Source: an uncultured Clostridia bacterium (GTDB lineage Bacteria > Bacillota > Clostridia > Oscillospirales > Ruminococcaceae). From it: a stretch of DNA of 64,000 nt. Shown in pieces: positions 1-8,065 of this stretch; within the stretch, counting starts at the first letter, position 1, and every line of letters starts with the position of its first letter. The stretch spans positions 31,056 through 95,055 of the forward strand of contig CANQPB010000005.1 in assembly GCA_947625615.1 (NCBI GenBank), given 5' to 3'. Below the pieces are notes generated by a model that was not told the origin of the DNA, searched no databases, and saw only the letters and a program-made list of their open reading frames with translations. A program made the translations under genes and the position numbers.

Positions 1-342
1 CGCCGGGAATCGAAGGAGAGCTGGCCGAGCGTTGCCCCCGAGATAAAGGTGTATGCCCCTAAGGATTCCGGGGCGGCGCACGCGGGAATACTCCAGAATT
101 TTGCAAACGCAATTCTTTACGGCGAGGAGCTTTTGGCCCCCGGCGCCGAGGGGATAAACGAGCTCAGCATATCCAACGCGGCGTATCTTTCCTCCTGGAC
201 GGGAAAGAGCGTTAAGATACCCTTTGACTGCGGCGAGTTTGACAGGCTTCTTGAAAGCCGCCGCTCGGCGAGCGCCCCTAAGGAGGGCGGCTCCCCGCAG
301 ACACACGGCGATTACAGCGAGAGGTGGCAGGTGAGGTTTTAA
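1..342 (+). CDS. Gfo/Idh/MocA family oxidoreductase, C-terminal fragment
   Basis: The reading frame is open from base 1 and ends with TAA at 340-342, so only the last 113 codons are present. The segment with NFANAILYGEELLAPGAEG, then ISNAAYLSSWTG and a final KIPFD resembles the C-terminal end of NAD(P)-dependent Gfo/Idh/MocA sugar or inositol dehydrogenases, where it lies in the substrate-binding domain. The NAD-binding Rossmann domain and catalytic residues are outside the window, so the substrate cannot be read. The tail after about residue 85 is polar and likely disordered. The downstream gene has its own promoter, so this gene is probably transcribed separately. Confidence 0.75.
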   Translation, partial: RRESKESWPSVAPEIKVYAPKDSGAAHAGILQNFANAILYGEELLAPGAEGINELSISNAAYLSSWTGKSVKIPFDCGEFDRLLESRRSASAPKEGGSPQTHGDYSERWQVRF

Positions 343-392
343 CCGCCGCCTCGCTTTTTTGATATCGCAGTCCGATTTATGCCCGCGAATGC

Positions 393-421
393 TTGACATT
401 TGCCCCGCTTTGTTGTATCAT
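393..421 (+). promoter_or_regulatory. Sigma-A promoter for the plsY-like operon
   Basis: TTGACA at 393-398 and TATCAT at 416-421 are separated by 17 bp. The predicted start falls about 30 nt before the TTG start codon at 457, with GGGGAGGA at 443-450 as ribosome binding site. The rest of the 343-456 gap shows no other structure. Confidence 0.6.
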
Positions 422-456
422 ACAGTTAAACCGTTACATAGCGGGGAGGAAGTATT

Positions 457-1080
457 TTGCAGACAAGAGATATCTTATACATATTGGGCGGCTACCTTTG
501 CGGGTCGATGCTCTTTGCGCGGCTTGTCAGCCAGCTTCTATATAGGCGCGACGTCACCGACGACGGCCCCGACCAGAATCCCGGAACCGCCAACGCCTTT
601 AAGTGCGGGGGATTTTTCTGCGGAGTGCTCACGCTGATCTTAGACCTTGCCAAGGGAATTCTGCCCGTTCACTTTTATATCCGCGGTCTCGACGAGGACG
701 ACTACGGCATAGCGCTCGCGCTTGTCATCGCCGCGCCGGTTTTGGGCCACGTTCTGCCCGTGTTCTTCAAATTCAGGGGCGGAAAGGGCATCGCCGTATT
801 TTTCGGCTCCCTGCTGGGGCTGTTCCCCTATATAATGATGCCGGGGCTTATCCTGGCCGCGGTGTTCATCTTCTTCTCGGTCATCGTGGTGATATCCCCC
901 CACTATTACCGCACCCTCGTCACCTACGTCACCGCCGGCATTCTCGTTCTTGTCATCGGAAGATGTCCCTTGGCGGTTTCGGTGGGATTTTTGTGCTCCG
1001 CGGTCATAATAATCGTTAAGATGCTGCGAAGCACCGAGCAAAAAGAAGAATTAGAGGTTAAACTTGCATGGAAGCACTGA
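457..1080 (+). CDS. PlsY-like glycerol-3-phosphate acyltransferase (divergent)
   Basis: A 207-residue integral membrane protein with PlsY-family features. It begins with a GS motif in the first helix (GSMLFARLVSQLL), has a loop NPGTANAF in place of the usual SGNPGATN, and has a second loop FKFRGGKGIAVFFG matching the FKGGKGVAT acyl-phosphate/G3P loop. PlsY transfers an acyl group from acyl phosphate to glycerol-3-phosphate at the membrane, the first step of phospholipid synthesis. The start is TTG at 457 behind a strong GGGGAGGA site. Its end overlaps the next gene by 13 bp, so the two are probably translationally coupled. The altered first motif suggests a paralogue rather than necessarily the housekeeping enzyme. 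Confidence 0.8.
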   Translation: MQTRDILYILGGYLCGSMLFARLVSQLLYRRDVTDDGPDQNPGTANAFKCGGFFCGVLTLILDLAKGILPVHFYIRGLDEDDYGIALALVIAAPVLGHVLPVFFKFRGGKGIAVFFGSLLGLFPYIMMPGLILAAVFIFFSVIVVISPHYYRTLVTYVTAGILVLVIGRCPLAVSVGFLCSAVIIIVKMLRSTEQKEELEVKLAWKH

Positions 1081-2192
1081 TTTTATCCTGCTCGACGGGA
1101 GGAGGCCACAACGCCGCAGCCAACGCCGCGGCCGAGGCTCTGAATCTTCGCGGGCATAACGTCAGGGTCTTAGACCCCTATACACTCGTCGGAAAGCATG
1201 TCGCAAACGCCGTCGGCGGAACGTATGTCAGAATGGTGCAGATATCGCCCACGCTTTTCGGCGTGGTATATAAACTCGGCGACACCTACCGCAAGCTGCC
1301 TATAAAATCGCCGGTCTACGCGGTGAACCGCCACATGGCAAAGCGCCTTGCGAGGTATTTCGCCGAAAACAAGACTGACGTCGTTTTATGCACCCACGTC
1401 TTCCCCGCCGAGATGCTGTCCTATATGAAAAACAGCGGCATGAATGTCCCGAAGATAGTTTTCATCGCCACCGACTACACCTGCATTCCCTTTACCGAGG
1501 AGACCAACTGCGACTATTACGCCACCCCCTCGCCGGATCTCAACGACGAATATATCCGCTGCGGCGTGCCGGAAGAAAAGCTCGTCCACACCGGGATACC
1601 CGTCAAAAAGGGCTTTAGGGAGGATATGCCGAAGCAGGCAGCCAGGCGGAATCTGGGGCTCGACCCCAAGTCAAGGTATATCATACTTTCGGGCGGAAGC
1701 ATCGGCGCCGGCAAGCTTCGTACGGCGATAAGGGTTTTGGAGCCCACCCTCGAGCCGGAGGACAAGCGGCTGATCGTTCTTTGCGGAAACAACAGCGGCC
1801 TTTTCGGCTCGCTCAGCGAGCATTACGCCGACAACCCGCGCATTACCGTTTTGCCGAGCACCGGCGACATGCCGACATATCTTCACGCCTGCGACATCTT
1901 CATAGGCAAGCCGGGCGGCCTTTCCTCGACGGAATGCGCCAGCGCCCGCGTGCCGACAATATTTATCTCCCCGATACCCGGCTGCGAGACCCAGAACAGC
2001 CGCTTCTTTGCCGGCAGGGGAATGGCCCTCACGGTAAGAAGCATACGCCACCGCCTCATTCCCGCGATAAAGCGCCTTGAGAGCGATTCGGCGGTTTCAA
2101 AGATGAGGCGCCAGCAGGAAAAATACATCTCAGGCCGCGGCGCCGAGGAGATCGCCGATCTCTGCGAGCGCATCGCCGGGGAAAGAAACTGA
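1068..2192 (+). CDS. MGDG synthase / UgtP-type diacylglycerol glycosyltransferase
   Basis: A 374-residue GT-B fold (GT28, MurG-like) glycosyltransferase. The N-terminal LILSCSTGGGHNAAANAAAEAL is the glycine-rich MGDG-synthase start. A C-terminal half with LSGGSIGAGK, then VLPSTGDMPTYLHACDIFIGKPGGLSSTECASARVPTIF is the nucleotide-sugar binding face, with the KPGG-x4-E signature. The family adds glucose or galactose to diacylglycerol at the inner membrane face, making glycolipid and teichoic acid anchors. It overlaps the PlsY-like gene by 13 bp, so precursor acylation and lipid glycosylation appear to be co-expressed. The sugar donor cannot be told from sequence. A terminator follows at 2204. 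Confidence 0.85.
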   Translation: MEALILSCSTGGGHNAAANAAAEALNLRGHNVRVLDPYTLVGKHVANAVGGTYVRMVQISPTLFGVVYKLGDTYRKLPIKSPVYAVNRHMAKRLARYFAENKTDVVLCTHVFPAEMLSYMKNSGMNVPKIVFIATDYTCIPFTEETNCDYYATPSPDLNDEYIRCGVPEEKLVHTGIPVKKGFREDMPKQAARRNLGLDPKSRYIILSGGSIGAGKLRTAIRVLEPTLEPEDKRLIVLCGNNSGLFGSLSEHYADNPRITVLPSTGDMPTYLHACDIFIGKPGGLSSTECASARVPTIFISPIPGCETQNSRFFAGRGMALTVRSIRHRLIPAIKRLESDSAVSKMRRQQEKYISGRGAEEIADLCERIAGERN

Positions 2193-2203
2193 TATATAAA
2201 CCG

Positions 2204-2240
2204 AGCCCCCTCCCGTTTGGGAGAGGGCTTGTTTTATTTT
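2204..2240 (+). terminator. Rho-independent terminator of the glycolipid operon
   Basis: Arms AGCCCCCTCCC (2204-2214) and GGGAGAGGGCT (2219-2229) pair with one mismatch around a 4-nt loop and are followed by TGTTTTATTTT. It reaches into the last bases of convergent dnaJ and may work in both directions. Confidence 0.7.
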
Positions 2241-3418
2241 CCGAATTTTCCTGTCATGCGGTCGAATATGTTCTTTCTGTCCGACTTGTTGCGCTCCTCG
2301 AGCGAGTCGTCGAACGCCTTTAAAAGCTCGGCCTGCCTGCGGTTGAGGTTCTTCGGAACGTCCACCCTTACGGCGAAGTGGTGATCTCCCCTCGTCGGGC
2401 GGTAAAGCTTATATACGCCCTTGTTTCTGAGCACGAACACCGTGCCGTTCTGGGTTCCCGGGGGGATCCTGAATTTCTCGCCGCCGTCTATGGTGGGCAC
2501 GGTTATCTCGTCGCCGAGAGCCGCCTGAAGATAGCTTATCGGCACCTCCGAGTAGATATCCGAGCCCTCGCGCTCAAACATTTCGTCCGGCTTTACGTTG
2601 ATCCTTATGATGATATCGCCGTTTTCGCCGCCGTTTATGCCGCAATCGCCCTCGCCGGTTATCCTGTCGGTGTTGCCGTTGTCAACTCCGCGCGGAATGC
2701 TCACCGTCTTTGTGAACGGCCGCCTTACCACGCCCTGTCCCGAGCAGCCCGGGCATACCTCCCGGATTATCCTTCCGGTGCCGCGGCACCTTGGGCAGAC
2801 CGAAGTCGACTGTATGACCGCGCCGCCGAATCTTTGCGCCGTGCGCACCGAGCCGGTTCCCCGGCAGTCGGGGCAGGTCTCGGGCGAGGTGCCCGGCCTC
2901 GCGCCGCTTCCGTGGCACTGAGGGCATTTTTCGTTGCGGTTCACCCTCACGGTGACGTCAACGCCCTTGCAGGCGTCCATGAAGGAAATCTGCACGTCGG
3001 TGCGTATATCCTGACCGCGGCGGGGCGCGTTTGGATTCTGTCTCGACTGTCCGAAGCCGCCCATTCCGCCAAAGCCGCCGAAGCCGCTGAATATATCCCC
3101 GAAGATATCTCCGATATCCCCGAAGCCGCCCATTCCGCCGAAGCCTCCGAAGCCGCCCGCTCCCGCGCCGGAACCCGCGCCGTAGCTCGGGTCGACGCCC
3201 GCAAAGCCCGCGCGGTCATATTTCGCGCGCTTGTCTTTGTCGGAGAGAACGTCATAGGCCTCGTTTACCTCTTTCATCTTTTCCTCCGCTTCCTTGTCGT
3301 CGGGGTGGAGGTCGGGGTGGTATTTTTTGACCATCGCGTGGTAGGCTTTTTTTATTTCCGCGTCGGTGGCGCTTTTCGAAACGCCGAGGACTTCGTAATA
3401 ATCTCTCTTTTCTGCCAT
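2234..3418 (-). CDS. dnaJ: Chaperone protein DnaJ
   Basis: A 394-residue type I DnaJ (Hsp40). The order is an N-terminal J domain with the HPD motif (KYHPDLHPDD), a long Gly/Phe-rich linker at about residues 75-130, and a zinc-finger region with four CxxCxGxG-type repeats (CPQCHGSG, CPDCRGTG, CPRCRGTG, CPGCSGQG), followed by the substrate-binding C-terminal domain. It delivers unfolded clients to DnaK and stimulates its ATPase. It is the last gene of hrcA-grpE-dnaK-dnaJ, 70 bp after dnaK, and a GC-rich hairpin lies in that gap. The length is normal for the family. Confidence 0.97.
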   Translation of the reverse strand: MAEKRDYYEVLGVSKSATDAEIKKAYHAMVKKYHPDLHPDDKEAEEKMKEVNEAYDVLSDKDKRAKYDRAGFAGVDPSYGAGSGAGAGGFGGFGGMGGFGDIGDIFGDIFSGFGGFGGMGGFGQSRQNPNAPRRGQDIRTDVQISFMDACKGVDVTVRVNRNEKCPQCHGSGARPGTSPETCPDCRGTGSVRTAQRFGGAVIQSTSVCPRCRGTGRIIREVCPGCSGQGVVRRPFTKTVSIPRGVDNGNTDRITGEGDCGINGGENGDIIIRINVKPDEMFEREGSDIYSEVPISYLQAALGDEITVPTIDGGEKFRIPPGTQNGTVFVLRNKGVYKLYRPTRGDHHFAVRVDVPKNLNRRQAELLKAFDDSLEERNKSDRKNIFDRMTGKFGK

Positions 3419-3446
3419 ATTTTTTCTCCGTTATTTAATGAATGCG

Positions 3447-3468
3447 CGGCCCGCAGCTGCGCGGGCCG
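3447..3468 (-). other. Intercistronic hairpin between dnaK and dnaJ
   Basis: CGGCCCGC (3447-3454) and GCGGGCCG (3461-3468) form a perfect 8-bp stem with a 6-nt loop and no U-run. It would sit in the dnaK-dnaJ mRNA and could act in processing, stability or reduced dnaJ expression. That role is inference. Confidence 0.5.
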
Positions 3469-3488
3469 TGCTTAGGTTACATTCGGGA

Positions 3489-5282
3489 TCAGTTGGCGTT
3501 CTGGCCGCCGTTATTGAAATCCTCGGGATTTACCTGGCCGTTCTGCGAGGCCTGCTGGTAAACCTTTGTGGCGACGGCGCCGAAAGCGGTCTCAAGATCC
3601 TTGCGGCGGCTGTTGATTAGCTCGATGTCGCTGCCCTTGAGAGCGTCTTCGAGGGCCGAGATCTTTGCCTCGACGTCCTGGCGATCCTGAAGCGTCACCT
3701 TGTCGCCGAAATCGTCGAGCGACTTGCGGCACTGGAACACCATCTGATCGGCCTGGTTGCGGGAATCTACCTCCTCGCGCTTGCGCTTATCCTCGGCGGC
3801 AAAGCGTTCGGCGTCCTTTACGGCCTTGTCGATGTCCTCTTTGGACATGTTCGAGGAGGAGGTTATCGTGATGTTCTGCTCCTTACCGGTGCCGAGATCC
3901 TTCGCGGTGACATGAACGATGCCGTTGGTGTCGATGTCGAAAGTGACCTCTATCTGAGGAATGCCTCTCGGCGCGGGGGCGATTCCGTCAAGCTTGAACA
4001 TGCCGAGCTGCTTGTTGTCCTTGGCCATTTCGCGCTCGCCCTGCAAGATGTTGATGTCGACGGCGGTCTGGTTGTCGGCAGCGGTCGAGAAGACCTGCTT
4101 GCGCGAGCAGGGTATGGTGGTGTTTCTCTCGATTATCTTGGTGCACACGCCGCCCAAGGTCTCAAGGCCGAGGGAGAGCGGGGTGACGTCGTTGAGAACG
4201 AGGCTGGAATCTATATCGCGGTTCAGAATGCCGCCCTGAATGGCCGCGCCGAGGGCGACGCATTCGTCGGGGTTGATGCCCTTGAAGGGCTCCTTGCCGG
4301 TGATCTTCCTTACGGCGTCCAGAACGGCGGGAATTCTCGACGATCCGCCGACCATGAGGACTTTGTTGAGCTGCGAGGCGGTGAGACCCGAATCGGAAAG
4401 AGCCTGGCGGACGGGGCCCATGGTGGCCTCTACGAGGTCTGCGGTGATCTCGTTGAATTTGGCCTGGGTGAGGGTGTAATCGAGATGCTTTGCGCCGGTG
4501 GCGTCGGCGGTAATGAACGGCAGGTTGATGTTAGAGGTGGGCACGTTGGAGAGCTCGATCTTCGCCTTTTCGGCGGCCTCCTTAAGCCTCTGCATGGCCA
4601 TCTTGTCGGTGGAGAGGTCAATTCCGTCGGTCTTCTTGAATTCCGAGACCAAAAGGTCGATGATCCTCTGATCGAAGTCGTCGCCGCCGAGGTGGTTGTT
4701 GCCGGCGGTGGCCAGAACCTCGGTCACGCCGTCGCCCATCTCAATGATGGATACGTCGAAGGTGCCGCCGCCGAGGTCATAAACCATAACCTTCTGATCC
4801 TCTTCCTTGTCGATTCCGTAGGAGAGGGCTGCCGCAGTCGGCTCGTTAATGATTCTGCGGACGTTGAGGCCGGCAATCTGTCCGGCGTCCTTGGTGGCCT
4901 GGCGCTGCGAGTCGGTGAAGTACGCCGGAACGGTGATAACCGCCTCGGTCACCTTTTCGCCGAGGTAGGCTTCGGCGTCGGTCTTTAGCTTTTGCAGGAT
5001 CATCGCGGAGATCTCCTGCGGGGTATAGCTCTTGCCGCCCATCTGGGCCTTGTAATCGGAACCCATGTGACGCTTGATTGATATGACGGTGTTGTCAAAG
5101 TTGACTACCGCCTGGCGCTTTGCAACCTGGCCGACAAGCCTGTCACCGTTTTTGGAAACGCCGACGACCGACGGGGTGGTTCTTGCGCCCTCGCTGTTGG
5201 TGATGACTACTGCCTCGCCGCCCTCCATGACGGCCACGCAGGAATTGGTGGTGCCGAGATCGATACCTATGATTTTAGACAT
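3489..5282 (-). CDS. dnaK: Chaperone protein DnaK (Hsp70)
   Basis: A 597-residue Hsp70. The N-terminal ATPase domain begins [20 protein letters not shown], includes the [13 protein letters not shown] signature and a [13 protein letters not shown] motif, and leads into a substrate-binding domain ([14 protein letters not shown]) and a helical lid. It is a cytoplasmic ATP-driven folding chaperone working with DnaJ and GrpE. The C-terminus is rich in Asn and Gln rather than ending in the classical EEVD-like tail. It lies downstream of grpE and is controlled with the operon by HrcA through the CIRCE site at 7085-7111. Confidence 0.98.
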   Translation of the reverse strand: MSKIIGIDLGTTNSCVAVMEGGEAVVITNSEGARTTPSVVGVSKNGDRLVGQVAKRQAVVNFDNTVISIKRHMGSDYKAQMGGKSYTPQEISAMILQKLKTDAEAYLGEKVTEAVITVPAYFTDSQRQATKDAGQIAGLNVRRIINEPTAAALSYGIDKEEDQKVMVYDLGGGTFDVSIIEMGDGVTEVLATAGNNHLGGDDFDQRIIDLLVSEFKKTDGIDLSTDKMAMQRLKEAAEKAKIELSNVPTSNINLPFITADATGAKHLDYTLTQAKFNEITADLVEATMGPVRQALSDSGLTASQLNKVLMVGGSSRIPAVLDAVRKITGKEPFKGINPDECVALGAAIQGGILNRDIDSSLVLNDVTPLSLGLETLGGVCTKIIERNTTIPCSRKQVFSTAADNQTAVDINILQGEREMAKDNKQLGMFKLDGIAPAPRGIPQIEVTFDIDTNGIVHVTAKDLGTGKEQNITITSSSNMSKEDIDKAVKDAERFAAEDKRKREEVDSRNQADQMVFQCRKSLDDFGDKVTLQDRQDVEAKISALEDALKGSDIELINSRRKDLETAFGAVATKVYQQASQNGQVNPEDFNNGGQNAN

Positions 5283-5353
5283 GTAAAATTACTCCTTTTT
5301 ATAAAATGTTACTTGTTTTTTTATATGATAACGCTAACGCGCGATCAGCATAT

Positions 5354-5974
5354 TTAATTCGCAACCGCAACCATTGCGTGCCTTATAACTTTGTTCCCGA
5401 GCTTATAGCCCTTCTGATATACCTGCGCCACGGTGTTCTCGCCCAAGTTTTCGTCGCTCACCTGGCTCACCGCGTTTTCAAGCGCCGGATCGAAAACCTC
5501 GCCCACGCGGTTTATCTCCTCAACCCCGAGCTTCTGAAAAGCCTTCGAAAGCTGATCGTATATCATCATGACCCCGGCCTTGTACTTTTCGTCGGCGGTC
5601 TCGGCCATGGCGGCGCGCTCGAAGTTGTCGGCCAGCGGCAAAAACGCCTCTACGGCGTTCGCCGTCGCCTCGGGATATATCTCCTGGCGCTCCTTGGCGC
5701 TTCTCTTGCGGAAATTGTCAAATTCGGCGAGCAGCCTCAGGTATTTGTCCCTGAGCTCCGCGTTTTCGGCTCTCAGCTTTTCCTCCTCGGTGGGCTCGGC
5801 CTTTGCCTCCTCCGGGGCTTTTTCCTCTTTGGGCTCCTCTTTGACATCCTCCGTCTTCTCGGAGGCCGCTTCCGCCGCCTTTTCGGCTTTTTCCTCGGCC
5901 GCGGGCTCCTTGGGAGCGGTTTTGGTTTCGGCGCCGTTTTCGGCGTTCTTTTTTTCTTTACTCTTGTCGCTCAT
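5354..5974 (-). CDS. grpE: Nucleotide exchange factor GrpE
   Basis: A 206-residue GrpE. Residues 1-70 are a long Lys/Glu/Ala-rich, low-complexity acidic extension. They are followed by the coiled-coil segment (EKLRAENAELRDKYLRLLAEFDNFRKR) and the C-terminal beta domain with a conserved end close to GYKLGNKVIRHAMVAVA. It releases ADP from DnaK. The gene begins 12 bp after hrcA and precedes dnaK. The acidic N-terminal tail is longer than usual but such tails are common in Firmicutes. Confidence 0.95.
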   Translation of the reverse strand: MSDKSKEKKNAENGAETKTAPKEPAAEEKAEKAAEAASEKTEDVKEEPKEEKAPEEAKAEPTEEEKLRAENAELRDKYLRLLAEFDNFRKRSAKERQEIYPEATANAVEAFLPLADNFERAAMAETADEKYKAGVMMIYDQLSKAFQKLGVEEINRVGEVFDPALENAVSQVSDENLGENTVAQVYQKGYKLGNKVIRHAMVAVAN

Positions 5975-5986
5975 AAATTATTCCTC

Positions 5987-7039
5987 TCAATCTTCATCGC
6001 CCGCATGCTCGCCGTTCGTGAGCTCCGGCGTGCCGGCGCCCTCGTCGGTGGAGAGCATCTCGGATATCTTATCCGCGAAATACTCCACATAGGGGATCAC
6101 CTTTTTATAGTTTATCCTCATCGGGCCGATAAGCCCGAGATGTCCTGCAACCCTGCCGTTTTTCGAAAAATTCGAGCTTATAAGGCTTGAATTTCCGATG
6201 ACAAAGGATTCGTCCTCGTCGGAGAACATAACGTGAATGCCGCTTAAGCTGTCGTCTACAAGCTTTCTGAGATCGTCGCGGTGCTCCAAAAAATTCACGA
6301 TCTCGTTGCGGTCGAATTCCTCGCACTGCAAAAGATTTCCTACGCCGCTCACGTTTATCTCACGCTCCACAAGCTCGCGGGTCATGTCGAACACCCCCCG
6401 CATAAGCGGCGAAAGCGTCAAAAGATACGTTCCCATCGCGGTCTCGAGCCTTGAAAGCATCTCGTCGCTCAGCACCTCAAGCGGAACGCCCTCGATGTTC
6501 TGCTTCAGAAATTCCGCGAAGTAGTCGAGCTGCTCCTGCGTGAGGTCTATCTCAACTCGGCAGGTGCGGTTTTTTATCTTGCCGTTCGAGGCGATGAGCA
6601 AAAGAACATACAGCCGCTTGCCGGTGGGAATAACCTCAACCTTCGAGATCACCGAGAACTTCGGATTCTCGCTCGAGGCGAAGGTGGCGTACTGCGTAAG
6701 CTCTGCCAAAGCGTTTTGCGCCGAGCGCACAATTCCCTCCTCGGAATATTCGTCGGTGTCCATCATGCTGTCTAAAAGGAGCTTTTCCTCGGTCGACAGG
6801 GGATTTGTCTTAAGCAGGCGGTCGACATAAAGCCGGTAGCCGTTATATGTCGGAATCCTCCCGGCAGAGGTGTGGGGCTGCTCGAGATATCCCTGCTTTT
6901 CAAGCTCGGCCATCTCGTTTCTTATGGTGGCGCTCGAGGCGCCGACATACTTCATTATAGACTTCGAACCCACAGGCTCGCCGGTGACGATGTATTCGTC
7001 CACCACCGCGGCAAGAATCCTAAGCTTTCTGTCGTCCAT
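5987..7039 (-). CDS. hrcA: Heat-inducible transcription repressor HrcA
   Basis: A 350-residue HrcA. It has an N-terminal winged helix (ILAAVVDEYIVTGEPVGSKSIMKYVGASSATIRNEMAELEKQGYLEQPHTSAGRIPT, whose pattern is diagnostic) followed by the GAF-like dimerisation domain ending in LGLIGPMRINYKKVIPYVEYFADKISEML. It binds CIRCE and represses the dnaK and groE operons when GroEL keeps it folded. As first gene of the operon it autoregulates. The CIRCE site lies 46 bp upstream of its start. The last 25 residues are an acidic tail beyond the family core. Confidence 0.97.
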   Translation of the reverse strand: MDDRKLRILAAVVDEYIVTGEPVGSKSIMKYVGASSATIRNEMAELEKQGYLEQPHTSAGRIPTYNGYRLYVDRLLKTNPLSTEEKLLLDSMMDTDEYSEEGIVRSAQNALAELTQYATFASSENPKFSVISKVEVIPTGKRLYVLLLIASNGKIKNRTCRVEIDLTQEQLDYFAEFLKQNIEGVPLEVLSDEMLSRLETAMGTYLLTLSPLMRGVFDMTRELVEREINVSGVGNLLQCEEFDRNEIVNFLEHRDDLRKLVDDSLSGIHVMFSDEDESFVIGNSSLISSNFSKNGRVAGHLGLIGPMRINYKKVIPYVEYFADKISEMLSTDEGAGTPELTNGEHAGDED

Positions 7040-7084
7040 GCCCAGACCTCCTTTTTGCGGGTTGGCAGTTTGAAGTGCCGATTG

Positions 7085-7111
7085 TTAGCACTCATATTTT
7101 CCGAGTGCTAA
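7085..7111 (-). promoter_or_regulatory. CIRCE operator (HrcA binding site)
   Basis: TTAGCACTC (7085-7093), nine spacer bases, then GAGTGCTAA (7103-7111) is a perfect match to the CIRCE inverted repeat. It sits just downstream of the -10 box of the hrcA promoter, the usual position for repression by HrcA. Confidence 0.97.
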
Positions 7112-7116
7112 AATAT

Positions 7117-7144
7117 AGTATACCCTTTTTTCCGAAGATGTCAA
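7117..7144 (-). promoter_or_regulatory. Sigma-A promoter of the hrcA-grpE-dnaK-dnaJ operon
   Basis: Read on the minus strand, TTGACA (7139-7144) and TATACT (7117-7122) are 16 bp apart. Transcription would start at or inside the CIRCE element. Confidence 0.85.
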
Positions 7145-7308
7145 GGGGTTTTTAAAATTTTTTTGAAATTTTTTAAGAAAAAATATTCCGGCCGAAATTC
7201 GGGCCGTTTTTCGGGGAAAATCAGCGCGTTCGGGAACATGTTCCGACAAAAATTTCCCGCGGCGTCTGGTATAACCTTATCACAGAAAGCGCGAAAGGAA
7301 GTGAAAAG
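7145..7308. other. Divergent gap between hrcA and spoIIA: AT-rich tract, hairpin and 12-bp palindrome
   Basis: The gap holds an AT-rich stretch, a hairpin (CGGCC 7189-7193 / GGCCG 7202-7206 followed by T-run 7207-7212) and the perfect palindrome GGAACATGTTCC at 7233-7244. A TATAAC hexamer lies at 7270-7275 without a good -35 partner, so the spoIIA promoter, expected to be sigma-H or sigma-A dependent, could not be fixed. Confidence 0.4.
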
Positions 7309-7623
7309 ATGGCGGTATATATCAGCGAGGGCAAAAATGGCGAGATAATCGCGAAGATCACCGGCGAGATAGATCACCACGCCGCAAGGTGGCTGAGGGC
7401 CGACATAGACACGGCCATACAGGACAAAAACCCGAAAAGGCTTTTGATAGACTTTTCCGGCGTCAGCTTTATGGACAGCTCGGGAGTGGGGCTTGTTATG
7501 GGGAGATACAAAAACATGGCGGGCAGGGGCGGAACGGTTTCGCTTGTGAACATGCCGGAATATATTGAAAAGGTGATGAGGCTTGCCGGAATGGACAGGC
7601 TTCTGAGCGGCAAGGAGGATTAA
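7309..7623 (+). CDS. spoIIAA: Anti-sigma-F factor antagonist SpoIIAA
   Basis: A 104-residue STAS-domain protein. The phosphorylated serine of the family lies in the motif FMDSSGVGLVMGRYK, at about Ser58. In the known sporulation switch, SpoIIAB phosphorylates this serine, SpoIIE removes it, and the unphosphorylated form pulls SpoIIAB off sigma-F in the forespore. Its stop codon is immediately followed by the ATG of spoIIAB. The ribosome site GAAAGGAAG precedes the ATG at 7309. Position, size and neighbours make the assignment secure and show that the organism can make endospores. Confidence 0.95.
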   Translation: MAVYISEGKNGEIIAKITGEIDHHAARWLRADIDTAIQDKNPKRLLIDFSGVSFMDSSGVGLVMGRYKNMAGRGGTVSLVNMPEYIEKVMRLAGMDRLLSGKED

Positions 7624-8058
7624 ATGAAAAAGGTTTTGAACGAAATGAAGCTCAGCTTTCCGGGTCTTTCCGAAAACGAGCGCTTTGCAAGGGCGGCGGT
7701 CGGCGGGTTTGTGAGCATAAAAAATCCCCGCCTTGACGAGCTTAACGACATCAAGACGGCGGTGAGCGAGGCGGTGACGAACTGCATAGTCCATGCCTAC
7801 CGCGACAGCGTCGGCGTAATCGAGCTGACGGCAAAGCTGACCGAGGAGGGCGTTTACATAAAAATCAGAGACCGCGGCTGCGGAATAGAGGACGTAAAGA
7901 AGGCTATGGAGCCGCTTTACACAACACTTGCGGACGAGGAGCGCTCGGGTCTCGGTTTTTCTGTAATGCAGAGCCTCTGCGACAGCGTGACGGTAAAGAG
8001 CAAACCCGGCTCGGGGACGTCGGTGGTGCTTACAAAGAGGCTCAGAACCAAGTTATAG
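7624..8058 (+). CDS. spoIIAB: Anti-sigma-F factor / serine kinase SpoIIAB
   Basis: A 144-residue GHKL-type ATPase. The N box is in VSEAVTNCIVHAYRD, the G1 box is IKIRDRGCGIEDV, and the G2-like region is ERSGLGFSVMQSLCDSV. It binds and holds sigma-F and phosphorylates SpoIIAA on serine. It directly abuts spoIIAA and lies 7 bp ahead of sigF, the universal spoIIA operon order. Length is standard for the family. Confidence 0.95.
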   Translation: MKKVLNEMKLSFPGLSENERFARAAVGGFVSIKNPRLDELNDIKTAVSEAVTNCIVHAYRDSVGVIELTAKLTEEGVYIKIRDRGCGIEDVKKAMEPLYTTLADEERSGLGFSVMQSLCDSVTVKSKPGSGTSVVLTKRLRTKL

Positions 8059-8065
8059 GTGAGCT

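Noticed and set aside
2378..3475. 365-codon frame opposite dnaJ
   Set aside because: Antisense shadow of dnaJ; Ala/Val/Arg-rich with no domain and no ribosome site.
3912..4988. Long open frame (358 codons) on the strand opposite dnaK
   Set aside because: It lies entirely within dnaK, its sequence is a low-information Gly/Val/Leu mixture produced by GC-rich codon use, and dnaK is unmistakable.
5306..6190. 294-codon frame opposite grpE and hrcA
   Set aside because: It spans two well-supported genes and the gap between them, and its composition mirrors their codons.
7233..7244. Possible LexA/DinR box
   Set aside because: The GAAC and GTTC halves are separated by 2 bp rather than 4, and no SOS gene is next to it.
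7241..7252. Possible Spo0A box upstream of spoIIA
   Set aside because: TTTTGTCGGAACA on the minus strand has an extra base against TGTCGAA, too weak to report as a site.
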